NCBI GenBank assembly: GCA_963738305.1
Contig: CAVTVU010000006.1
Location: 248,001-312,000, forward strand
Direction of reading: 5' to 3'
DNA: 64,000 nt
DNA from: JBBRHQ01 sp963738305
Lineage (GTDB): Bacteria; Actinomycetota; Thermoleophilia; Solirubrobacterales; 70-9
How positions within the stretch are numbered: the stretch's first letter is position 1; each line of letters opens with the position of its first letter. The position numbers were made by a program, and so were the translations under genes. A model generated the notes under the pieces. That model saw only the letters and a list, made by a program, of their open reading frames with translations, was not told the DNA's origin and did not search any database. Shown here piece after piece: positions 56,797 through 64,000 of the stretch.

Positions 56797-58527
56797 TCAA
56801 CTTCGGAAGCCCCCGCTATGGCCATACCTGGCTATTTGCCAGCGCTCGTCGAGCAGGCCCGAGCGGACCGCCCAGGCGGCCGCGGCAGTGCGCGATGGGA
56901 GGTCGAGCTTTCTCAGGATGTTGGTGACGTGGCGATGGACGGTGTGCTCTGAGACAACCAGTCGCTCCGCGATCTGACGGTTGGTAAGCCCTTCGGTGAG
57001 AAGGCCCAGCACCTCCCGCTCGCCGCCGGGTGACGGGGAGGTCGCCGGGTCACCGTGGCTGGCGCGAATCGAGACCTCGATCAGGCGGCGGGCGCGCTCG
57101 GCCTCCGCCTCGGCCCCCAGCTCGAGCAGGCATTCCAGGGCGGCGCTCGCCTCGCGGTTGGCCGGCTCGATCCGATCAAGGGCGGCGAGGCTGATGGCCA
57201 GCTCGACGCGCGCCTGCGAGGCCTCGAACGGTGCGCCGCTCCGCTCAAAGCGATCGACGGCGTCCTCGAGCAGGGTCCTGGCCCGCTCGTGGTCGCCACC
57301 CGCGGCTTCGAGCAGCCCCTCGGCCAGCTCGGTGCAGGCCCGCAGCGGCTCGGTCCCGGCGAGCCGCCCGACCTCGCGCAGCGACCCGAGTGCCCCGCGG
57401 GCCTCCTCGAGCTCGCCCCGCGCCACCCGGGCCCGGACCAGCACCTGGAGCGCAGGAATGCGGTCGAGCTTGCGCTCAGCCGGTGCCTGCCGCAGCAGGC
57501 GCTGCAGCTGCTCGACCGCGCGGCGGGCCTCGCCCCGGTCGAGTCCCAGGCGGGCGCGGCAGAGCTGCGCCGACGGGGACTGCCCCGCTCGTTCGAGCAG
57601 TTGCGCCGCCTCCTCGGTCCGGTCCTGCCTTCGTCTTAGCTCCGCGAGGGCGACCAGCGGGGGCCCCACCATCGCCGGGCGCGAGCGCGAGAAATCCTTG
57701 ACCGAGGCCGCCAGCATCTCCTCGGCCTCTGCCCACCGCCCGCGCCAAAGGTGGACGGCCCCATACTCGGCGCGGCAGAAGGCGAGCATGTAGCGGCTCC
57801 CGTAGCGCTCCGCGAACTCGGCGATCCGATCGCACCACTCGAAGGCGCGCTCGTAGTCGAGCACTGCGATGCAGGCGGAGACCAGGAAGCAGCAGGCCCA
57901 GGCCCCCGAGATCGGGATCGCCGCCTCCCCGGCCAGGGCCGTCGCGGTTGCCTCGTCGAGGCAGCTCATCCCGTCGGCGACCTGACCGGAGGCCACGAGA
58001 GCGCCTCCCTCCAGAGCGAGACCCAGCATTTCGAGGTCGGGCGACGTCGACACCGCCGCCCGGCCTCGGCCGCCTGAGCGCCAGCACTGGGCCGCTCGTG
58101 CAGTATCGCCAGAGAGGTGGGCGATGTAGCCTTCATGGAAGGCCAGCCAGCCGTGCTCCGGGCAGTAATCGAGCGGATCGAGCAGGCGCCTGGCCCGACG
58201 CAGCCAGCCGCGGGCCACCGCCACGGCGCCCCGAAAGTCGAGCTGGTCGGCTGCGAGCCAAGTGGCCATCCGCGCCGCGCTCCCCGGGTCCCCGCGACGG
58301 CGGTATCGATGGTAGGCCCGCTGCCTAGCGTCAAACACGGTCTCCGCATCGTCGACCCACCAGGCGGCCCAGCTCAAACCTTCAAACGCCTCAGGTATCT
58401 CCTCGCGAGCGAGGGCGTCGGCGAACGAGGCCCTGGCGGCCGCCCACTCTCCCTCCGCCAGCCGAGCCCAGCCGGCCGAAAAGCGGATCGGACTCGACCT
58501 CTTCCAGCGCCTTTGCCATTGGAGCAT
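56797..58527 (-). CDS. LuxR-family regulator with TPR-like N-terminal region
   Basis: A 576-residue regulator. Residues 1 to about 480 are helical TPR-like repeats (ARLAEGEWAAARASFADALA, WLAFHEGYIAHLSGDTARAA, RARLGLDRGEARRAVEQLQR). The C-terminus is a LuxR HTH: EREVLGLLTEGLTNRQIAER, LVVSEHTVHRHVTNILRKLD. Unlike MalT/LAL types there is no ATP-binding domain, so this is a shorter class seen in Thermoleophilia. It probably controls the methyltransferase gene 155 nt downstream, which is inference from order only. Start is ATG at 58527. Intact. Confidence 0.85.
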   Translation of the reverse strand: MLQWQRRWKRSSPIRFSAGWARLAEGEWAAARASFADALAREEIPEAFEGLSWAAWWVDDAETVFDARQRAYHRYRRRGDPGSAARMATWLAADQLDFRGAVAVARGWLRRARRLLDPLDYCPEHGWLAFHEGYIAHLSGDTARAAQCWRSGGRGRAAVSTSPDLEMLGLALEGGALVASGQVADGMSCLDEATATALAGEAAIPISGAWACCFLVSACIAVLDYERAFEWCDRIAEFAERYGSRYMLAFCRAEYGAVHLWRGRWAEAEEMLAASVKDFSRSRPAMVGPPLVALAELRRRQDRTEEAAQLLERAGQSPSAQLCRARLGLDRGEARRAVEQLQRLLRQAPAERKLDRIPALQVLVRARVARGELEEARGALGSLREVGRLAGTEPLRACTELAEGLLEAAGGDHERARTLLEDAVDRFERSGAPFEASQARVELAISLAALDRIEPANREASAALECLLELGAEAEAERARRLIEVSIRASHGDPATSPSPGGEREVLGLLTEGLTNRQIAERLVVSEHTVHRHVTNILRKLDLPSRTAAAAWAVRSGLLDERWQIARYGHSGGFRS

Positions 58528-58817
58528 TCTCGCGCCTCGAAGCGCGGAATCCCTGTTGATGCTCGTTGACCTGGCCGTGCTGGGCGGCCTCGCGATCCTG
58601 ATGGAATGAAGGCGAAGGCCTGACGGCGGGCGCCATTCTCATGAGGCTGCCCGGTGGGAAGAACTCCACATGCCAAGGTCCGCGTTCTCGGGCTTTTTCG
58701 TACATAGCGGGGCGGGATACGACTCTCGCGGCCACCGACGGATCGCCGAACCGATCTTTGCCTGCTCCGTCGATTCGTCATCGCGACAGGCCCTACCGGA
58801 GGGGACATACTCTGCCT

Positions 58818-59225
58818 GTGAGTCAGGCCGACATCGATCTTCTCTTGCGGGGCTACGAGGCCCTGAACCGCGGGGATCTCTCCGTGGTGATCGGGCTGAT
58901 TGACCCGGGAATCGAGTGGCACGAGCCCAGTCCCAGCCCAGAGGCTGGTATCCACCGTGGACGAGAGAGCTTCGCTCGCTTCCTGGGCGGCTGGATTGAC
59001 AGCTTCGATGAGTTCCGGGTCGATCCGGAGCGAGTCACCGAGCGTGACAATCGTCTGATTGCGATCGTCAATCAATCGGGACGCGGCCGCGCCAGCGGAA
59101 TCGTCGTCGAGGCCCGCCTCGCCCACGTCTGGGCGATTCGCGACGGGACGGCTATCGGCTGGCGCTCCTACGGCGATCCGGCAGAGGTGGAGCTGGGACC
59201 GGTAGGAAGGACCAAGCGTGGTTAG
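58818..59225 (+). CDS. SnoaL-like (NTF2-fold) protein
   Basis: A 135-residue protein starting at GTG 58818 (VSQADIDLLLRGYEALNRGD), then LSVVIGLIDPGIEWHEPSPS, EAGIHRGRESFARFLGGWID and ARLAHVWAIRDGTAIGWRSY. This is a NTF2-like fold of the SnoaL group. The Glu-Trp-His cluster in the second strand is typical. It is transcribed opposite to the LuxR gene, as a divergent pair with a 290-bp gap that shows no clear box. Function unknown. Confidence 0.78.
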   Translation: MSQADIDLLLRGYEALNRGDLSVVIGLIDPGIEWHEPSPSPEAGIHRGRESFARFLGGWIDSFDEFRVDPERVTERDNRLIAIVNQSGRGRASGIVVEARLAHVWAIRDGTAIGWRSYGDPAEVELGPVGRTKRG

Positions 59226-59351
59226 CAGCTCGGGCGGCCCCGCGGAGGGCGGGCCCGGCCTCCCTGCCCGATCACCAAGGGTTTTGCGTTTCGTTGGACG
59301 GCGGCGGCACCCACACACCTTCCGAACTCCGCGTAGGACGGTGGACGGGAA

Positions 59352-59705
59352 TTGGCACGACGCCAGCAGACCATCTGTCTCGCGCTGAGCAGGGCCGAGG
59401 CGCTGACCGCCTGCCGCCAGGCCCTCCTCCGCCTCGGCTGGGAGATCTCCGAGAACGCGGATGGACACGTCGCCGGGGAGGAGGAGCCGTGGCGCCTGGA
59501 CTGCCGCGCGGCGCCATCGCAAATCCAAATCGACCTCCATCCGGTGAGCTCCGAGCGGACAACTGTGGTCGTCGCTGTCTCCGCCCCCGGGTTCGGCCCG
59601 CTCGCCTCTGGTCGCCTCAAAAGGCAGATCGCCGCCTTTGAAGAGAAGCTAGCCGAAGAGAGTGGTGATCGAGCATCCGAGGCCAGACGAATGGAACCGT
59701 CGTGA
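59352..59705 (+). CDS. Hypothetical 117-residue protein
   Basis: Not recognised. It reads TICLALSRAEALTACRQALL, then LGWEISENADGHVAGEEEPW and RTTVVVAVSAPGFGPLASGR, with a Lys-rich C-terminal helix. The pattern resembles small alpha/beta proteins that pair a helix with a four-strand sheet; no membrane parts. Start is TTG at 59352. It follows the SnoaL gene by 126 nt and probably belongs to the same transcript. Confidence 0.5.
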   Translation: MARRQQTICLALSRAEALTACRQALLRLGWEISENADGHVAGEEEPWRLDCRAAPSQIQIDLHPVSSERTTVVVAVSAPGFGPLASGRLKRQIAAFEEKLAEESGDRASEARRMEPS

Positions 59706-59825
59706 GCGTTCGGTCGGCAGTGCGGGCTCAGGGGCGCCGGGCCCGGTAGGGCGATGCCGGCGTCTTGGGAGCGCACGCGGCACGCCCTTCTACGGCCGGG
59801 ACCAGTCGCGGGTCGGGCCCCGAAC

Positions 59826-60232
59826 TCACGCGGCCGACCCGGCTGGGGCCGACCTTGGCTGGTCGATCTGGCTGGTGGGATCGATCAAGATCTTGGCGTG
59901 GGTCTCGGGATCGGCAAGCGCGTCGAAGGCGCACTCCACACCTGGAAGGCCGACGGTTCCGGTGACGAGCGGTTCCGCCTTTACCTTGCCCTCGGCGAGC
60001 ATGTGCAGGGTGTCGCGAAACTCGAGCGCACTCGCTGATCAGGGCGCATGAAGCCGTCGTAGCCTGCCTCCGCGAGCACGTCGGCCTGCTGGTCTGCGTG
60101 GTGGCGGGCGTGGAGATCGGAACCGCAGATTCCGCAGCGGGTAACATCCACGAGAACCTGACCGTCGCCCGGCTCGGGCTCTCGCAGATCCACGACGTCG
60201 AGCTTCGTGTTCTCGCAAGCGACCGCCTTCAT
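59826..60232 (-). pseudogene. Zinc-dependent alcohol dehydrogenase with internal deletion
   Basis: The N-terminal part MKAVACENTKLDVVDLREPE and VTRCGICGSDLHARHH carries the catalytic zinc Cys and the structural start; the frame then jumps to the last part (FRDTLHMLAEGKVKAEPLVT, FDALADPETHAKILIDP). About 250 residues of the middle, including the NAD site GxGxxG, are missing at about 60040. The gene is therefore dead. It lies directly next to a partial SnoaL gene. Confidence 0.7.
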
Positions 60233-60245
60233 GCTGGCAGTGCAC

Positions 60246-60741
60246 TCACGCCGGGAGCAGGCTGTCGTCGAAGGGGGGAGGCGGCTTGATCAGCGGCTCG
60301 AGCAGCTCGGCGGCCCGCTCGGTTGTCAGCACGTCGGCTGGATCGAGCTTGATCAGCTCATGCTCGGTCTCGTCGTACTCCCAGACGTTCTCGCCGACCA
60401 AGCGACAGCGCTCGTCGTAAGGCCAGATCATCGCCACACGGCCCCGGAGCAGATACATCGCGTCTTCGTGCGCCTCGATCCCGGCCGGCGACAAGGGCGG
60501 AGCCCAGAGTCTGCTGGTAGCCGACCATCGTGCTCACCACCATCCAGTCGCCGACGGCCACGGTCTCGCTCTCGTTGTAGAAGATGCACTGGTTCGTCTC
60601 CGCCCAGAGGCGGTAAAGCGGCTCCACCTGCTCGCGGCCATCGAGGATCATCGGCTGCTGACCCGTCATGTTGAAGCGGTAGACGGGGTGCTCGACCGTC
60701 ATCTCGGGGCAAAGAGGCGGGCTCCGTTTCGAAACGCGCAC
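60246..60741 (-). pseudogene. SnoaL-like protein, N-terminally truncated and frameshifted
   Basis: Homologous parts: VYRFNMTGQQPMILDGREQV, LYRLWAETNQCIFYNESETV, then after a frame change IEAHEDAMYLLRGRVAMIWP and ETEHELIKLDPADVLTTERA. It seems to be a longer SnoaL-like family than the others, often next to zinc dehydrogenases, as here. The N-terminal part is missing and the frame changes near 60490. Confidence 0.55.
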
Positions 60742-60830
60742 CCGGGCCGCTTTTTAGCATCGTGTCCGCCAGGACGGAGCGGCGGGGCGCGGACCCTTCG
60801 AGCATCCGAGCGGGGGCCCCTCCAGACGCG

Positions 60831-61674
60831 TCAGGAGGTCGAGATGACGAGCGAGGTGGCAGGCAGCTCGATCTCACCGGGCCCGCCGAAGGCCCCGAGC
60901 TGCTCCATCCATCTCCTCGCGAATCCGCCCTCGCTCCTCCTCGCCCAGGCCGTCGAGGACCATCGCGATAGCGCCGGCGGCGGTGTTGAGGAATTCCCAG
61001 TACTCGTCCACGCCGGCGAACCGGAAGGCGAAGGCGACCTCGTCGATCGACGGATCCGAAAAGCCCGCCTCGATGAAGAGATGGCGCAAGCGATCTCGAT
61101 CGGCGAGCGCGAGGATTCCGGGAGCACCGGCTTCCGGTGCCGGCATATGACCGCGCTCCTGAAGCACACGCGACGGTAGCGCGGCCCACGGGTTCTGCTC
61201 CGGCCCCGCAAAGACCGCGCACGCCACCCGCCCGCCGCCGGCTCGCAGCACGCGGCGTGTCTCTCGGAGTGCCGCGCCCGGATCGGCCATCAGCATGTAC
61301 CCCCAACGGCAGACGACGCCATCGACGGAGCCGTCCGGTAGTTCGAGCCGCTCGGCGTCGAGGGCGCGGCACTCGACGTTCTCGAGACCCTGCTCCTGGG
61401 CGCGGCGGCTCGCAACCTCGATCATCGCCTCGGCGAAGTCGCTGACGATCACACGTCCGCTCGGCCCAACGAGCCTGGCCGCTGAGAACCCAACGACTCC
61501 TGTCCCGGCCGCCAGATCGAGGATTGTCTCTCCGGCGGACGGTTCGAGCCGCTCCAGCATGCGGTCGGTTACGGGCCTCGCGACCTCCTCGATGTAGGCG
61601 TGGCGCTTGTCCCATCCCGGTGCCATCGCCTCCCACACGGAACGGCTCGCACTCTTGAAGTCGGCGGCGTTCAC
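60831..61674 (-). CDS. Class I SAM-dependent methyltransferase (one frameshift near the end)
   Basis: About 280 residues: MNAADFKSASRSVWEAMAPG, GETILDLAAGTGVVGFSAAR (SAM motif I), VIVSDFAEAMIEVASRRAQE, SVDGVVCRWGYMLMADPGAA and ETRRVLRAGGGRVACAVFAG. The frame changes near 60905 and the end ATSLVISTS follows in the other frame. It is related to the methyltransferase at 51463 (same CRWGYMLM region and length), though the N-termini differ. Substrate unknown; UbiE-like. Start is ATG at 61674. Confidence 0.82.
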
Positions 61675-61811
61675 GCTCCGCCCATTGTCTCACGCCATGT
61701 GCGCCAGCCCTTGGCGGGCACCCTGAAGGGGGCCGAGACAGGTGTCGAGCGGCCGACGATCATCACCGAGAGGCCCTAAAAGGAAACCGCTGACCAGCGG
61801 GGTTTCGCCTA

Positions 61812-61853
<42 letters not shown>

Positions 61854-62388
61854 CCCTCGGATACTCGTGAATTGGAGCCACGGGGAACCACCGAGACCCG
61901 TCGGTCGACTCCGACTACCCTGCTTGGCAGTGGTTCTAAGACGGTGAGCGACGGGACTGAACCGGCAACCCCGTGGGACCACAACATCCCATAAGTCTCA
62001 ATTGGAAAACCATCGGGTCTGCGGTGTGTCTCGCTCGGAGAACGCGGATGCGCCGATAGGCGGGGCGATGCCCCGTCGCAAAAGGGATCCCGCGCCTGGT
62101 GCCCGACTTGATGAAATCGGGGCGACTGAATTTGAGTCAGCGCCCCGCCGGCGCGCCCTACTACCAGTTCGTGGTCCCGCTACCTCCTGCCTGCTACCAG
62201 CCAGCCACCGGTTGCACTCCGTCGGACCCATTTCTACGCATGCCTCACAGGCCCTGCTCAAACAGCTGAAATCCCGGTGCCCGCGCCGTTCTGTCGCGCA
62301 ATGGCGGGAAGCGGCGCCGACCTTGACCACCAGCGGCTGACGGACTCAGCCGTGGAACAGGCTTCGCCGATTGCAGCACCGCCACTTC
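61854..62388. other. Stretch without a recognisable gene at the right end of the island
   Basis: No coding sequence I can support on either strand. A T-arm-like piece near 61960 fails to form a 5-bp stem. Confidence 0.4.
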
Positions 62389-62411
62389 GGTGCGCCAGCG
62401 GTGCGCCAGTC
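62389..62411 (+). repeat. Tandem doublet GGTGCGCCAGC / GGTGCGCCAGTC, right end
   Basis: Same 12-bp unit as the left-end doublet at 50580, with one base lost in the first copy. 91 nt left of the right direct repeat. Confidence 0.6.
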
Positions 62412-62502
62412 AGATGCGGATTCCAGCGGCTAGTGGCGGTTCTCAGCGGTTCCGATTTCGCTCTAGCAAGCCAACTTCCGCATGGCAAGCGGTGTCCGCC
62501 GC

Positions 62503-62525
62503 ATCTCTCCTCCCTGTAGCACCCG
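62503..62525. repeat. Right direct repeat (attR-like)
   Basis: Exact 23-bp match to 50463-50485. Confidence 0.7.
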
Positions 62526-62557
62526 GTGACGCCCCGCCTCGGCGGGGCGTCACTTTT
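62526..62557 (+). terminator. Rho-independent terminator
   Basis: 13-bp stem GTGACGCCCCGCC and its reverse complement, followed by TTTT. In the ancestral order this would have been the terminator behind the gene at 50055. Confidence 0.75.
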
Positions 62558-62625
62558 CCCCCGAAGCCGGACTAGGACGTTTTTGGGTATTGCCAGAACG
62601 AGCCTGGGTGGTTACCTTCGTACCG

Positions 62626-63585
62626 ATGCCGCACGGTGCAGGGAGGATCCGCATCGGCCGCGCCTTGGGGAGGGCCGGCTGCCTGACACTCTTCGGAGTG
62701 GTCCTGTTGGGCGCGGTCCCGGCGAGCAGCGTCGCCGCGAGGGCCGAGCCGCCGCCCATTCTCGGAAATTGGGAGGCAGCGGGATTCGGCGAGATCCACG
62801 TCAGAAGCGTCGGCTCGCACTTCAGCGGCACGATCGTCAGTCCCGACCCGGACAGTATCTGTCCGCTGCGGGTCGGTAGCGAAGCCTGGCGGGTCAATGA
62901 TCCGATCACGGTCCCGCCGAATTCCTGGAGGTTCCCGGGGTCGATGGTCTGGAGCTACACCAACCCCTGCATGTCCGCGGGATTCGGGGTCGCACAGTGG
63001 ACCTTCGCGTCCGTGCCCGACAGCGGCCAATACTGCTCCACTCCCCCCGGTGGCGGTGCGCAGTTCTGTGACAACTTCTTCCGGGTCGGCCTGCTCCCGA
63101 GCCCACTCGCGCCCTATTCGGTCTCGAGTGTGCTGGTCAAATGCATGAGCGACACCGCCTTCTACCAGCGCACCACCTTCTACTGCAACCAGCTCTACTA
63201 CGCCGCGCATCCGGGCAAAGTCAAGACCCAGGTCTACCTGTGCACCATGTTCACGACCGGATGGTCGTTCATCTACGGCACATTGCCGGTGTGTCCGCAA
63301 ACGATCGGCAGCTCGTTCGGACCGCGCGCCTCTCACGCCCGCCGGGCCGCGCAGTTCCGCAGGCCGCGCAAAAAGGTCAAGGTCCTCAGGGTCGCGGCCG
63401 CCTCGATGACGTTCTCGAAGCCCGGCTACAAGGGCTTCGACCTGAAGCCGACCAAGCGGGCGCGAAGAATCCTCAAGAAGTCGGCCAAGCACCACAAGCG
63501 GCTCCCGCTTACCGTCGTCTCCACCTTCAGGTCGTCCTCAGGCAAGACGATCCAGCGGCGCAGGCACTTCGTCATCAAACCATGA
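62626..63585 (+). CDS. Secreted protein, unrecognised
   Basis: A 319-residue protein with signal peptide: after MPHGAGRIRIGRALGRAG a hydrophobic LTLFGVVLLGAVPASSVAA and a likely cleavage at ARAEP. The mature part has eight or more Cys (SICPLR, NPCMSA, QYCSTP, QFCDNF, VKCMSD, FYCNQL, YLCTMF, PVCPQT), suggesting disulfides outside the cell. The C-terminus is very basic (FDLKPTKRARRILKKSAKHH), a tail pattern seen in Solirubrobacterales exported proteins with RILKKSAKH-like ends. Function unknown. The ATG at 62626 is preferred over an upstream one at 62590 because the signal peptide starts there. Confidence 0.6.
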   Translation: MPHGAGRIRIGRALGRAGCLTLFGVVLLGAVPASSVAARAEPPPILGNWEAAGFGEIHVRSVGSHFSGTIVSPDPDSICPLRVGSEAWRVNDPITVPPNSWRFPGSMVWSYTNPCMSAGFGVAQWTFASVPDSGQYCSTPPGGGAQFCDNFFRVGLLPSPLAPYSVSSVLVKCMSDTAFYQRTTFYCNQLYYAAHPGKVKTQVYLCTMFTTGWSFIYGTLPVCPQTIGSSFGPRASHARRAAQFRRPRKKVKVLRVAAASMTFSKPGYKGFDLKPTKRARRILKKSAKHHKRLPLTVVSTFRSSSGKTIQRRRHFVIKP

Positions 63586-63636
63586 GGGCCACTCGCGGCG
63601 GCGAAGCCCGGGTGGCTCTGCCTGCGGGCGCGCGGC

Positions 63637-64000
63637 TCAGTCGAGGGCCGGCTGAGGAGAGCGCAGCTCGGCCAGGACCCGCTCGGCGACCGCTTCGCCG
63701 GTCAGCCCGACCTCCTCGCGCAGCAGGGCGGGCTTGCCGTGGGTGACGTAGCGGTCGGGTAGGCCGATGCGCGCCACCCGGGCCCTCGAGCCCGGGGCCG
63801 ACCGAGGGCGTCCTCGAGGTGCTCGAGCACCGCGGAGCCGAAGCCGCCCGGCAGCACGTTCTCCTCGATCGTGACCAGCAACTCGTGCTCGCGTGCGAGG
63901 CGGTGGACCAGCTCGGTGTCGAGCGGCTTGGCGAAGCGGGCGTCGGCGACGGTGACCGCGAGGTCCTCCTCGCCGAGGATCCGTGCCGCGTCGAGCGCCA
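63637..64000 (-). CDS. dxs: 1-Deoxy-D-xylulose-5-phosphate synthase, C-terminal part (cut by window edge; one frameshift)
   Basis: DXS condenses pyruvate and glyceraldehyde 3-phosphate in the MEP isoprenoid pathway. Seen here is the last ~120 residues: the transketolase C-terminal domain with LAVTVADARFAKPLDTELVH, LVTIEENVLPGGFGSAVLEH and, after a frame change near 63790, ARIGLPDRYVTHGKPALLRE. It ends with ERVLAELRSPQPALD. The frame shift lies in a GC run and no conserved residue is lost, so an indel error is likely. The stop is at 63637, tail-to-tail with the secreted protein gene. Confidence 0.85.
   Translation of the reverse strand, partial: GARRGTDPRRGGPRGHRRRRPLRQAARHRAGPPPRTRARVAGHDRGERAAGRLRLRGARAPRGRPRSAPGSRARVARIGLPDRYVTHGKPALLREEVGLTGEAVAERVLAELRSPQPALD

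Noticed and set aside
61930..62000. T-arm-like sequence near the tRNA fragment
   Set aside because: The arms do not form a 5-bp stem and no tRNA body is found.

Overview
The window is high-GC, mostly minus-strand DNA that reads as an actinobacterial chromosome, most likely class Thermoleophilia (Solirubrobacterales-like). That placement is inference. It rests on the tlyA-nadK-recN-steA-steB-pyrG-Nudix-xerD gene order known from mycobacteria, on many short SnoaL-like proteins (several starting MSQENV), on tandem Ser/Thr kinases, and on frequent GTG/TTG starts with ATGA/GTGA/TTGA stop-start overlaps. Many ORFs in 1-9.4 kb and 51-61 kb carry one-base frameshifts although the protein continues in another frame. 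In ordinary genes these look like long-read indel errors; inside the islands some genes are truly truncated.

Layout. 1-1.7 kb: pdxS-pdxT (vitamin B6) coupled to an M29 aminopeptidase. 1.8-7.0 kb: an RpiR/SIS regulator, a small membrane protein, and a minus-strand signalling cluster made of a 37-aa membrane microprotein, a coiled-coil membrane protein and two Ser/Thr kinases. 7.2-11.9 kb: a very large secreted protein joining a galactose-oxidase-like copper radical oxidase to three PD40 beta-propeller blocks, two of which form a 778-bp duplication I cannot tell apart. 11.9-15.8 kb: a polytopic membrane protein, DUF1059 plus R2lox oxidase, SnoaL and cupin proteins.

15.87-22.62 kb: an accretion region at a CAU-anticodon tRNA. 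Besides the full tRNA there are three partial copies of its 3' half, several tandem 11-12 bp doublets, a broken DUF4160/DUF2442 pair, an antitoxin-like gene, SnoaL and VOC proteins, a terminase remnant, an HNH nuclease and pseudogenes, but no integrase.

22.8-50.4 kb: core housekeeping DNA. It has a small gene under a perfect SOS box, an Hpt protein, a thioredoxin-fold lipoprotein, an SDR, a glycosyltransferase, tRNA-Asn, dnaG, dgt, ppdK, recO, a P1 peptidase, mutM, xerD, Nudix, DUF3866, M20 peptidase, pyrG, a GT4-like enzyme, steB, steA, recN, an MFS exporter, nadK and tlyA. A two-hairpin element occurs three times here, each time upstream of, and pointing toward, a gene.

50.46-62.53 kb: a second island of about 12 kb, bracketed by a 23-bp direct repeat, with an integrase C-terminal remnant at the left end, a matching 12-bp doublet at both ends, and inverted 13-bp motifs next to both repeats. 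Its cargo is methyltransferases, LuxR-type regulators, SnoaL proteins and decayed genes. 62.6-64 kb: a secreted protein and the 3' end of dxs.
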